64,000 bases of DNA from Tricholomella constricta. Its lineage: Eukaryota; Basidiomycota; Agaricomycetes; Agaricales; Lyophyllaceae. The stretch lies in contig JAACJP010000005.1 of the NCBI GenBank assembly GCA_013368375.1, positions 558,001 to 622,000 of the forward strand. The letters are read 5' to 3'. Of this stretch, positions 33,950 through 46,026 are shown piece after piece (position 1 is the stretch's first letter; each line of letters begins with the position of its first letter). The translations under genes were made by a program, and so were the position numbers. A model generated the notes under the pieces. It was not told the DNA's origin. It ran no database searches and was given only the letters and a program-made list of their open reading frames with translations.

Positions 33950-35781
33950 GGAAAGGTGTGTCGTATAGCTGACGGGTAGATTTGAAGGATGTCATTGTGA
34001 AAGACGTTGAACAACTCACACGTAGGAGTAGTACGAGAGGTGTGAGGATGAACGTTTTCCACGTGTTAAAGCGCAGCCCAGCTGAACAACAAGCACTCAC
34101 CCTGGCGAAGCTGGACATCTAAGAATGAATGAATACAGGCCTCATGTCAGAAAAAAGGGTCCGCAGATATCAGCACAGCAGAAGAATGACAGGTGAAACA
34201 GGATCCCTCTGAGAATCCTGGAGGATATGGAAAGATATAAGGACAGGTAGAAGGAATTCCGAAAGGACACCGGGTTTGTACCGGTTTGTTCCACGCATCT
34301 GTCTTGATTGAGCACCAGCGTGCTCCCCTGGTAAATTTAAATCCTGAGTGAGGCGGGAAGTGAGTGACCTGGAGAAGTCCATCCACCACTGCGTGATGTC
34401 GGATGTGCGACGAAAACACTGTGACCAGACTGTGACTCTGGCTGTTGTAAGTAAGTACATAGGCAAAGCGAATCCATCATCATATGGCAAGCAAAAGTCC
34501 TCTTTGTCATTTGACGACATCTGGGCCCTTACACAGCACACTGGCTATCGGGGATGTCTACAGTAGAGTCTACTGGCCGAACTTTCTCCACTAGCGTCCG
34601 AAACCGGCAACGACAGAACGACTCGGTCTAAAACGACGTCGAATATGCCGACTTACCCTTTCTCCGCATATCGGGGGATGATAATCCATGTCTCTCGTAG
34701 CGCGTAGATCAAGCGTAGATACCTGTTCGGTACTACAGGCGACATGAAATTTTTATTTTTCTTCTCACATAAAACAAGAAAAGGAAAAGACACGATCGCG
34801 AAAAGCAATGAAAATTTTATCGAATAGGATCCCGCATTTAATAATATGGAGAGTATCAATGGGAGCAGACCTGGAGCAGACGTACAACACCTAAGTTGAA
34901 TTCGACGAAAGAAAGGTTTAAAGCCTACAGTGAGTTCTCTATACAAGATCGTAATCGTAGGATATCCGGGGAAGTACACAACCCAGAGATAGATTAAGGT
35001 AGTGGTAGGATCGTGTGATACAGGATAGACCGAGAATCAAAGCTCTGGTTGCCTTAGGTCCGTTTCTGAGATGATCCCGATCTGGATGGATTGTGATGAA
35101 TCCCAAACCAAACCTGGCGCAACCTTCAGGCCCGGCTGAACCGGGGTTGAACCTGGGCCACAATACTTCTCACGCCAGGCGCGGCTCAATCGCTCAATCC
35201 ACTGTCGCGAACGCGGCGCAGACTGCGCTTCCGCTTAGCCGTCGTCCTCCCCGTTAGAATCTGGTACTGCTTCTGTATCATTTGGATATTCTACTGTCTT
35301 TACACTCGAGTCAACTAGTTTTTCATTCAAGTCCCTCGTTGAGATCTCTTGGCCAGTTGAGGCAGCAATTTCAAATGGTACTATCGGGAGTTTATCGGGA
35401 CGGCTCTTGAGATGGACTTCGAAACTCTTGCTGATTTTACACCATGTCACATCCAGAAGGCAGGAGAACACAGAGTCTTCAGAATCCGGAAGGTATGGGT
35501 ATACTTCTGAAAATTTTCATTGATCTGAGAGCGTTGAATCAGTCTGGATCGCGGGAGATGGTCCATTCAAAAACCAATGGCGCTGTACAATCTGCAAAGA
35601 TACAGCCTGGCGAGATCTCAGGAGCGCCGTTCGTCATGAGCAGATCCAAAAGCATCAGTACGCCTTGTCATTCTACCGAACTCGACCGAGCCGGAGTGCG
35701 ACAGATCCGCCGCTCGCCCAATCAGCTCGTTATCAGGAAAACCGTACGAGTCGATGTACGCCAGGTGTTCTCGCACAAGTA
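33950..35781. other. Intergenic upstream of the transposon cassette
   Basis: No gene recognised. The segment 35094-35160 has clustered AACCTGG/GGTTGAACCTGG words, perhaps sub-terminal repeats of the transposon. A 5' exon of the transposase-like gene may lie between 35440 and 35640 but I cannot place it. Confidence 0.4.
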
Positions 35782-38700
35782 ATGCAGCAATTGCATGACC
35801 CGCATTTAACGGCGGTGGCAGCACCTATGCCAAACTCACGAGGAACAATGGCGGATGTGGACATTGAGCTGGATTGGACTCAGATCTCTTGCGACAAACT
35901 CCCTCAGGACAATCGTATGGAAGTCGATGATTCCAGTGTCGCATGGGCGCCAGAAGATCCCGAGTCTCAGGGTAAGTCCTCCTCGTGGCATTGCAGTAAA
36001 TCGGTCGCAACTCACGCGTGGCCGATCATAGACAGCATTGCTTTTGGCGCGCTGCGAGCACACAGCTCGCATCACCTCAACGAGTCCGTCGACTCAAATT
36101 GGTTTCCCTGGGATGATAAGCAGGTTTGTATCATTCTTTCATAGCTACGATTGTTGTTCACGATCCGACAAAGACATGCCTCCTGGATATACTAAAACAT
36201 CTTCCCCGTTCGACGTTCTCTGACTCCCAGATGGAAACCATTCTCGCGGTCATGGAGGGGCTCGGTGTTCATCACCTTCCATCAATCGATGATTTGAAGA
36301 AGGTAGACGAGAAACAGCAGGCGTTTTGTGGAATCCCCACTATCCAATGTCAGGGAAAGCTTGGGCATACATACTTCGTCAATCACCTCGGTTCTATCGT
36401 TGCGCAGGTATGTTCGAAGTCTTCGATGAATCTATTATTTTTCATCAAGCATATCCTGCAGGAAAAAGCCAATCCCCTCATTGGTCCTTTTGTTCGACAC
36501 TATCCCGAAGATTCAGGACAGCATCTCGAGGAGCCCTGGCAAGCAAAGCGCTGGCTTGAAGAAATTGATCCAACACTTGCGACACCTATGATTCGCGTTG
36601 GGCAACAGGACTACTACACGTTCGAGCCGGCCAAACTTGTCACAGGGGAGATCGTCGTCCCAGAACGCTGGTTTACTCGCCACATTAACGGCGAAGACAT
36701 TTTCTTTGCAAAAGCATTCTGCGTAGAAATCGCACGGGACGTCAATGGGGCCAACTTGGGTTATATCGTGATCGAGCATTCTCGGATTGAGATTGTGGCA
36801 TCCGACTTGCAGCTTTCGATGCCATTCCTAGCCCAGACTTTTCATTCTGATGGATTACCAGACCCCAAAAAAATCATCGGTACGTGGCTGCACAGAAATT
36901 CAAACAAACGGGGCACCCTAACGCATTAGCAGGATCGATTCTTCAGGTGGGATCAGGAATCACACCCTGGATGCATACCAATCCTGCAGCAGGCAACAGA
37001 TATCGATTACTTGCGAAGGGCCATCGTGTCCTCTCATACCCGATATGGCTCTATTGCGACGACACATCGGGCAACGTTTCTAAGAAATGGAACAAGCACA
37101 ACTCGTTTCTCTTTACGAGCGCTGGTTTACCACGCTCTATGGCACATAAGGAGACCAATATACATTTCTTATGTACCTCCAACATCGCGCCACCACTAGA
37201 GATGCTCGACGGCATCGTTGACCAGCTTGAGTACATCATTTCATGCAAAGCCTTGACATCATATTCATATCAATGTAGGGAGTCACAGGAGCATGGTGTA
37301 TGGGCCTGGGATGCTGCGACGCGGGAGATGGTGCTCCTGATCATCATTGTCCTTGCGATGTTAGGCGATAACCCAATGCAGAGCGAACTCGCATGCCATA
37401 TTGGGCTGAAGGGCAAGTTTTTTTGTCGTAACTGCTGGGTCAAGGGTTCCGATCAATCTGAGTCGCCGCCAACCGCGACCCATGGGCAGGTCACACCCGC
37501 CGCCGCAAATGCTGACTCCGAAAATGCTTCCAACCGGTCTGACAGCAGTATTGGCAGCAGGGTCTCGTCGCGATCCTCATTATCTAGTGGCGCTTCCGAC
37601 ACGGCAAAACCGACTTCAAAGAAGCGCCCTCGCAAAGAAACAATGCAACAAATGGTCGAACGTGCTACTAGATTTCTTGGGGTGCGGATTTTTGTGTAAC
37701 TAATCCATATTCGGTGCGCTCAACTGACTGCATGTTATGGCGCCCTTAGGAGAACCCATCTCGAAATCGAAATGAAACCTTGGGCACTCTGCGCTCGATG
37801 TTCGATGATGCATGTCAGGTCGGTGGGAAAACACGATACGGCGCTGCGAAAACACGTTCTGGGCTCAAGGACAACGTTCTCGAATTTTTCACCAATCAAA
37901 TCTTCAATTTTCGACAGAAGCTACGGGGATCCCAGGACGAGAAGGAGAAGAAGGTTCGGGAGATGATTGAGAAGGAGATTCCAAAAGATCCTTTTAGTCC
38001 CGTATGGAGGATCAAAGGTTTGTTCAGTCCACCATTTGTGGGGCTTTTTCAACTGAGATATTCCGACTTCAAGGACTCGATCCTCATCAAGATACGCCGG
38101 TTGAAATTCTCCATGTGATACTGCTCGGCTTTGTGAAGTATCTCTGGCGTGACGCAATTTCGCGTCTCTCTTCAGAGCAGAAGGAAATTCTTATCTCCCG
38201 TCTCAACTCCCTTGATGTTTCTGGTCTTGGTTTCTCTCGTTTGTCGGGGCAGACTCTTGTTCAATACTCTGGCTCTTTGACTGGTCGAGACTTTCGAGCG
38301 ATCAGTCAAATCGCGCCCTTTGTGCTCTACGATCTCGTTCCCGAGGAGTGCTTCCAGACCTGGGTAGCATTGTCAGCTGCAATCCCATTGATCTGGCAGC
38401 CCGTGATTGAACGGTTAAGTGTCCATTTGGTCAGGTTCTTCATTAATCATTAAGCAACGTGTCTGACTCCTTTCAGGCTGCAATGCACGATGCCATCGAG
38501 CATTTCCTTGATTGCACGGCTCGGTGGACTCCTCGGTGGTTCAATAAGCCCAAATTTCACATCATTCGCCATCTTATGCCTCACGTTCAGCGGTTTGGCC
38601 CCGCGATTCTTTTTGCGACTGAGGGTTTCGAAGCGTTTAATGCCGTGGTTCGCAATCACAGCGTGCACTCTAATCGCCTTGCTCCTTCTCGAGACATCGG

Positions 38701-39793
38701 GCGAAGTATGGCGCGGCATAATCGCGTTCGGCATGTGTTATCGGGAGGCTTTTTTATCCCTCGTGTCCAAGCTAACTCGATGGATAAGCCTTATCTTCCC
38801 TTCAGTGACAATTTACGAGACTGGAAGACAGCCGGCCCAGCTCCAAGGGCATTTTGTCAACCCAGGCTAACACGCCGAAATGTGTTCGCTGATATGCTTG
38901 GTTTCTCCATCCAGAGTGAGAGCCGAAGTCCAGGTCAGTGCTGTCGGCTTCGTGATATCTTTGACGCTGAAAAAATCGTCCAGGTGACTGCGATGGCGTC
39001 ATTCTCCAAGACGTAAGATATGATTCAACAAAGGCCGGACAGCTCGCTGTGTCCCATCCTTTTACCTCCACACTGCATGACTTACGCTTCAGCACGTACA
39101 AATCAGTCTTTGCTCAGAATGGTGATGTTTGTTCGCTCACGTCTTTCATTCTTGTGCGATGCGGAGGGGGTGTCCCAATGATTGCTCGATTGTTGGAGAT
39201 TCTTCAATTGCACGGCCGTGGTGTGCATTTTGACGGATGCGCTAGCATGCTCCTCGTAGAAGACTATCGGGTTGCAGGAATTGCCCCCGTTTACGGCCTT
39301 CCTGCGATTCAGAAACAATCCCTGGTATTGGTTCACAATCCAAAAGTAAGTACATCTCTGAATGCACGCCACATTTACTGAGATCGAGCGGCGAGCACAG
39401 TCAATACTCTGCAGTGTGAATGTACAGCACAACTGCGCTGCCAACCACTGTGATCTATCTGCTACGGAGGTTATACGCGAGGAGCGACAAATGACTGACC
39501 GAACACGCCGGGCAGTCAAACACTTTTCTCCTCATGACATCATGCTCAACACAGCACAAATGCGTGATGCCCTTCATGTTCAGCACTTTCGCATCCCACC
39601 ACAGCGACTGGATCGTGCAAAGGCTATCCTCGAGGGTGCGACTCGGGAGACAAATCAGCAAAAAGCAAAGGAACAGTTAATCACTGGCAGCTCCCAAAAC
39701 ACCGGGCGGGGCCGTGGGCGTGGGCGTGGACGCGGCGGCACACCTTTATCACGATCTGTGCAATCCAGCTCCTTGTCTGGGTCCCGATCATGA
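35782..39793 (+). CDS. DNA-transposon protein (Plavaka/CACTA-like transposase type)
   Basis: A multi-exon gene. Well-supported exons are about 35782-36123, 36174-36407, 36462-36879, 36933-37230, 37279-37681, 37750-38017, 38074-about 38430, then about 38477-39014 and more exons to the stop at 39793. Recognised blocks are LDILKHLPRSTFSDSQM, CGIPTIQCQGKLGHTYFVN, LEEIDPTLATPMIRVG, VLSYPIWLYCDDTSGNVSKK, HFLCTSNIAPPLEMLDGI, LAMLGDNPMQSELACHIGLK with the Cys pair CRNC, DPHQDTPVEILHVILLG, QYSGSLTGRDFRAI, ARWTPRWFNKPKFHIIRHL and FGPAILFATEGFEAFN. This is a large family widespread in Agaricomycetes. It resembles CACTA-type transposases in layout (DDE/RNase H fold expected) but the catalytic triad is not assigned. 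The C-terminus is a GRGRGRGRG tail. The true start and any N-terminal zinc finger are uncertain. Frames look intact, so the copy may be recent. Confidence 0.7.
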
Positions 39794-39925
39794 ATTTCAT
39801 TATATTCTTTGCAACACGGTGTCGCGTGGTGTCACACTCACGTTACTTCGTTTATTGATCTCATTTATCAAAACCTCATAAGCTGCTGCTCCACCACCAA
39901 CCATTCTTGTCCGTTTTATTCTACC

Positions 39926-41854
39926 ATGTCGCTCTTTCAATCCTCCCCTCGTTCCGCTCCTAGTAGGGCCCATCAGGCAGACGGCTCATCGCTCTCCGAC
40001 TCTAATTGGGCTCCTCGCCCCTCTCTATCTCAACATACACCTTCTTCTCAGGCTTCTTCTGCAAGGTCTTCGACGCACTCTCTGACCTTGGAATCTTTGC
40101 AAAATCATGGTGAAAGCCGAGCTCAGGATGCTAACAACAGTAACAATTGCGCAACGGCTGAGCTCGCCCGGAAGAAGAAAGCACTCAAATCCTGGTGTGA
40201 CCGCCTTGCGAATACACTCTCTCTGAAAGCACCACAGCTTGCCGACCTTTACGGCATGATCGATGTGAGCATTATTTTTCAGTACTTGTACTTATTCTGA
40301 CATTTGACAAATAGCTCGGCCGCGACTTCCCAGAGGCCGACATGCGCTTACGGATCTATGCTCAGGCGTCGACTCTGCAAGTCCTCAATGCCGTCGAGGG
40401 GCAGACCGTCCAGTATCTAGCTTTCAAAGAAACGCTCGATGAAGTAAAGGAAGTTATTGGTGCGGGAAAGTTTGCGATTACTCGTGCGCAGATGGTATCT
40501 CTCTCCCACCTCGGAATATACATGTTCTTTCAACCGTAAATGTCTTCCAGGAGAACCTCACCGTCTACGCGAAAGACCTTTTGTTTGATCCATCAAGGAC
40601 CAAATACATGGTGGTACATCACGAGCTCATCGTAAGGTCTCTTCCTACGGCACAACTGTTTCATGCTGACATGATTCAACAGGACTTCCTAGAGGCCAAT
40701 GCTCAACGGCTCGGATTCGACAAAATCTTTGGTAACCCAGCAAAGGAGCGGATCTTACTCAAAGCCTGCCGTGATAAGTGCTCGAACGCCCGAAATCAGA
40801 TGCGAAAATGGGTATGTCATGTTTCACACAGGCTCATGATCATGTCCTCGTCCTTACCAACTACAAGGCATACAGAACTATCAAGGATCCCAAGATCAAA
40901 TGCAATCTCGAGAAGGCAACACTTCTTTTGGCCGAAAAACTCAAGCGCGGAGGGCCGGGAACCTCTCTTCACTACAGCCACCAGTTGCATCTCGCCATCT
41001 TAGTGAGGATTGTCCTTCGCATGTTATCTTATTACTAAATGACATTAATAGCGCTCCTTTGCATGGGACTATTACGAAGCCCCTGGTGCTCCGAGTCCTG
41101 ATTTGGACACCGAAGATGATGAGGATGACGAAGATGACGAAGACCCGGTTGAATCACCAGATGTTTCATTTCCGTCTCGCAAGCGCAAGAAAAAACTACA
41201 TTTCTGGAAGGCGTACGACAAGCACTGGCAAGACCTGATCAAGACTAACGGGGAAGACCTGTTGTCTGTTGTATGGCAGCAGTGAGTAGATTGATGAGAG
41301 ATTTGAGTCGGTATTGATTTAAGTGCAGGTATTATAATAGCCTCATTCAACGCGATGTTCGGCAGTGGGGACGATTGACTGGTCGACTCATGCCTGCTCT
41401 TCCTGTCATGTATACAAGCACAGACTCTGCCATAACCGCAAGCTCGATCTTCAGTGAAGAGCAAAGGCCCTCGTCATCTCAGGAGTCCACACTTCAGCCT
41501 TCGCCGCAAACAATGTCCCCAAGTCAATCCTGGCCTAACACGTCCGACTACGCCTTCTCCCCCATGATGAATCCAACCCCGTCTCATCAAAACTTGCGCT
41601 CGAGCATCTTTTCTGAGTACCCGTCCACCATTCCATCACCCTTACCTCAACCGAGCCACACAGCCCAAACTCGGACCTCCGAAACACCACATCCTTCACA
41701 TCATCATTCTCAACACGCTTCTTACCTATTTCCACACACTTCAAGTAATGTCAATGGGTGGGGAAGTGTTACTGGCTCCACTTCTAACATTTCGTCCTCC
41801 CGCATTTCGTCTGGGGCATCCAACAGAATGAGCGCGCTCATGAACCCTGCATAA
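39926..41854 (+). CDS. Second gene of the transposon cassette
   Basis: Exons 39926-40264, 40315-40494, 40551-40610, 40683-40811, about 40886-41010, 41053-41281 and 41329-41854. The start MSLFQSSPRSAPSRAH is Ser-rich and disordered. The middle is helical and charged: CDRLANTLSLKAPQLADLYG, MRLRIYAQASTLQVLNAVEG and YAKDLLFDPSRTKYMDFLEA. Then comes a basic RNQMRKWDPKIKCNLEKATL region, an acidic DTEDDEDDEDDEDP run and a nuclear-type basic motif SRKRKKKLHFWKAY. The C-terminal third is Ser/Pro/His-rich. I do not know its biochemistry. It begins 133 bp after the transposase-like gene on the same strand with intact frames, so I infer it is the element's accessory gene. A host gene captured beside the element is the alternative. 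Confidence 0.6.
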
Positions 41855-43337
41855 TTTTTTGTTTGAAACATTTCTGCAATATTGCTTACATTATTTGAAG
41901 TCCTAATATAATACCGTCTCTCTGACTTACAGATGTCGCTTTAACACTGTTCATCAATCCAACAGCGAGTGCTTGAGCCTGTCCACTAATTCTCGAAAGC
42001 AAGGAGTCGTGTCGCGCCTCAGGTTGTCACGTGCTGCAACGCATGTGTGTTGAACTTTGTCACATTTATTTTCTTCGTCGTTCTTCCCAACGCCTTCCCA
42101 ATGTTTCCTCTCCCGCCCCAGGTCATTGCTTGTTGCCTTCTGCTTCAATTTCTTTAAACTCTCCTTCTTTGCTCGGCCAGTTCCCTTCCCTCGACATGCC
42201 TGTGGCTTTGGTCATTGACAGGTTGGGGGCACTGCACGTCAACATCGCCGACTTTCTACCAGGGTTTAACCACCCACGTCTCAGCTCCTTCGGATCCTGG
42301 GGTGGCCTCACCAAGCATCTATGCGTTGTTATATTCTTGCCACTCTTCTCTTCTCAGTGCGCTGACTTCATTCCTCGACAGGAGAGAGGTCTCAAAATAA
42401 AAGGTGTGCATCCTCCGAGCTGTATCGTGTGTCCCTTTTCATCAAATATACTGGACAGGAAGGGTCGACATTGGTCAAAAGGTCAGGAAATCAGTATATA
42501 TTATGTTCCGCATTTTCATTGCTCACAGCCTTCTGTCTTTACAGGCGGCACGATGACCGTTTCTTAAGGTAAGAAATTATTCATGTTGGGGAAAAATACA
42601 TGCTAAATCACTATTCAGGTCTCTACTCTCTGTTCTGTTCCCTCCCTTGCACAAACCTATTGAGATGGTCACCGCTATGTTTGATCCCCTCGTAAGTCAT
42701 AGTTGCTTCTTCACAAACTCCATCTCAGTCATATTCCACAGATTCTTGGCCGATGTATCCGTCACCGTGTTAACTGCCGTGGTGAGTCGTAGTTTCTTCT
42801 GGAGGAGCTTATTCTCACTCAAATTCAACAGCTGTGGTGCTTCTTCCTTGTCAAACACAGCTCGACGGATCTTGTTGTCAATCAATGCAGGTTTTTAGTT
42901 ATTCTATTTCCTCTGTGTTACCTATTCGCGTACATCAATATATATATTATCTTTTCTATCTCGCAAGTACACCTGAGGGCAGTGAAGGGGAACCCCGAAA
43001 GAGTATATCAGGGCGTAGCGACCATTTTCGGTGGCTTACCTCACGTGTTAAACTTGGGTTGAACCTGGTTTCAGGCGCCGGATGGTCTCCACGCCATCAA
43101 ATTTAGGTCGATCTTGCTTGTGGCAAACTTGTGTTGGCCGTGGTCCGGACTGCGATCACCTCAGGCAACACTAAATCCAGGATCACCGCAATCCTTTTCC
43201 CGGCTGTGTAATGAGACCCTGGCATTTGCCGGCGGTCACCAACCCGCCCGCCTAACTCGGACTCCTCCTCGTTCCTGGCCAGTGACCTGCCTCGTGCTCC
43301 TCCTTCACAGAGACTCTAGTCACATAATGCAAAGTGA
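41855..43337. other. Intergenic after the transposon cassette
   Basis: No supported gene. Around 42690-42850 a loose repeat GTAAGTCATAGTTGCTTCT / GTGAGTCGTAGTTTCTTCT occurs twice, about 90 bp apart. At 43051-43078 GGGTTGAACCTGG...TTTCAGGCGCCGG resembles the words at 35100-35160 on the far side of the cassette. Confidence 0.4.
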
Positions 43338-45593
43338 ATGGTAGCTCCCACCAGATCTTCTACCTTTCCGCCTACATCTCTCAGCTCGAACAACGAATCG
43401 GAGACAGAAATGCGAGCATTTGCATCGACCTCAAGCACACCGCATCTTGCCTGCGACAGGGATCCTGTTGTCGACGATGAGTCGGAGCTTCTCGAGGACC
43501 CAAAGGTCGAGAAAGGTACGGGGTATTCATTCAAGTCGAAACTGTCTCCAGATACATTCAACTATCTGTGCTTAGGACGCGAACGGCGGCTGTTTCAAAA
43601 GCTTGGCCTCTCCTTTTTCCTTTTCGGCCTTATAAACAATGGTATGTTAGAGGTCAAATATCAAGACCCTAATCTAACAATTTTGTTACATATGCAGTGC
43701 TCTATGTCATCATTCTCTCCGCAGCGTTGGATCTTGTACCACCATCGACCCCCAAAGGCATAATTGCCTTTTGTAACATTGCACCGGCTCTGGTGGCGAA
43801 GGTCGGCTGGCCATACCTACTCAAAGGCCGGATACGATACGTGAAGCGTTTGACTGGGTGTTGCCTGCTCAGCTCGTTCGGGATGATCGTGAGTGTGTCT
43901 GTGGGTCAAATGGTGGCAATATAACTTACCTCGTGCTTTTCGAAGGTCGTGGCTGCATCCGAGAGCCTTTTCATGCGGCTCGTGGGCATCAGCCTCGCGT
44001 CTTTTTCGTCCGGTACGTAATCCAGACTGTGCATTGTGCTGGAGGCTGACGATCCCATAGGACTCGGTGAATTGACCTTTTTGCAACTTTCGACCACATA
44101 TGCCCCGTCATCTGTCGCAGGCCGTAGTGTTGGGTATGTTAGATCCATCAAGTTTTGACAATACTATATTGACGTTGGCGAATAGCTATTTTGCCTCTGG
44201 AACTGGAGCAGCCGGGCTTGTCGGCGCTTTCCTTTGGTGGGAGGTCCGCACTCTTGGCGTTCGAGTTGGCGTTGGTATCTCTTCGGTGCGTTTCACACCA
44301 ACGTGGCCTTCAAGGCCTATCCACTGATGCTTCCGCCTTGCTATGCTACCCCAGATAATGCCGTTCATTATCCCCGTGACATATTTCTTCCTTCTCCCCC
44401 ACAGATCTGCCTTCCTCGCCTTATCCCCATCGACGTATGAAGACGTCGCCAGTCCCAATTCGGAGTTCACCCTTCCATACTCGCCGATTCCTGCTGGGGA
44501 AGATGAGATTGAGGAGGAAATTAGTCTACCTCCGGGTTCCAAATGGGGAGTTGCCTTGACTGCGAATGACAAGTGGAATCTAGTCAAACCCCTGTTGCTC
44601 AAGTACATGCTTCCGCTGTGTGAGTTCTTTTTATCATATTGGCCTTCCCCGCATCTCATCTTTTAAACCAGTCTGCGTTTATCTGGTGCGTTTCTTTACG
44701 TCGATTCGTCGATCACCCGTAGTAATTGACGTGCACCAGTTCGAATATACAATTAACCAGGTACGCTCAGAATAGCTCAACCATTTCCAGAGTCCGCATG
44801 TTGAAATACCGGTCTCAAATTTAGGGAATTGCTCCAACCCTCCTCTACCCAGTTCCCTCTCCCGAAGATCACCCGGTGCTCAGCAAGCTCATCAAGAGCA
44901 TCCGCGACTACTATCCGCTGTGGCAGGTATGCACTCTACCGCCCCCTATCATCCATATTTGCTATCTCTCACTGAGTCGCATACTTATCCCCAAAACAGC
45001 TGGTCTATCAAACCACGGTCTTCTTCTCCCGATCTTCGATATCAATGGGTCTTCCACCCCTGCCATTCCGGCTGCTCTCGCTTCCTGCGATACTCCAGTG
45101 TCTCATCCTGTTGATACTGGGGTTCGAAGCTGCGGTAGGGCTCTTTCCAGATGATGCCAGCGGTATGAGCATCGTCACTGTGTTCCTCCTCATCAGCCTC
45201 GAAGGCATCTGCGGCGGCCTTGCATAGTAAGTCCATTTACACTTACCCGTCGCTTCACTTCCCTCGGAGGCACGTTTTATTTATCGCACACTGGCTGACC
45301 ATCCTCACCTTCACCTTCGCCCTCACCCACGCGCTCTTGCTTGTTTGCTGTCCACGCACACCTTACACGAACACAGCGTGAACGTGTTCTACCGCATCAA
45401 CCAGGAGCAGCCCGACCCGCACTCGGCGCACGACGTCGAGCGCACGAAGCAGGAGAAGGAGTTCAAGATCGGCTCCATCGGCTTCGCAGACTCCACGGGC
45501 ATCCTCTTCGCAGCCCTCCTTGCCGTCCCCACCGAACTAGAACTCTGCAAGGCACAGGTACGCAGAGGCAAGTTGCTTTGTACTACTCTTTAG
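43338..45593 (+). CDS. BTN1: Battenin / CLN3 homologue, vacuolar membrane protein
   Basis: Twelve exons: 43338-43515, 43576-43641, 43698-43888, 43946-44012, 44061-44133, 44186-44285, 44355-44619, 44672-44685, 44740-44760, 44825-44926, 45000-45226 and 45377-45593, 506 residues, all in phase. CLN3 family blocks are LGLSFFLFGLINNVLYVIIL, IAFCNIAPALVAKVGWPYL, SFSSGLGELTFLQLSTTY, GYFASGTGAAGLVGAFLWW, YLFEYTINQGIAPTLLYPVP, YPLWQLVYQTTVFFSRSSIS, GGLAYVNVFYRI and the closing IGFADSTGILFAALLAVP. Roughly ten or eleven membrane segments are visible. The cytosolic N-terminus carries DESELL (residues 47-52), an acidic dileucine of the type that sorts proteins to the vacuole. BTN1 acts at the vacuole and Golgi in pH and basic amino acid homeostasis and is non-essential in yeast. 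Exons 8 and 9 are only 14 and 21 nt. Confidence 0.93.
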
Positions 45594-46026
45594 AGCGTTG
45601 TGCGTCTGTAAAATGTCGCTTGCATCGCGTAGACCTTACTTTTTTTTTCTCTGCTCTGCATATATAATACGTAATATGAAAACGCTGCATATCATTTTTT
45701 TTTCTTGTGAAAGAGGAAGACTGGTTGTGCACAGTATGCAGAAGATCGACATGCGAACGGTCGGTATGATATAGTGATATTATTTGTATTAACGACGAAA
45801 CCATGGTTTATGTGTACTCTAGTGATAGATTGATTGCGACAGGAAGCTCAAGAAAAAGAAAGCGATTAATTATAAAGCAACATGGGCAAAGCGCGAAAAA
45901 CAACAAAAGCCAGGGTGTATACAGATACATCGTCCAAAAAAAAAAAATTCAAGAGAACGAAAGGCGCATCTAGTCGAACAAATGACGGGGAGATCCAACC
46001 TGCATTGGAAAAAAAACGACTCGAGG

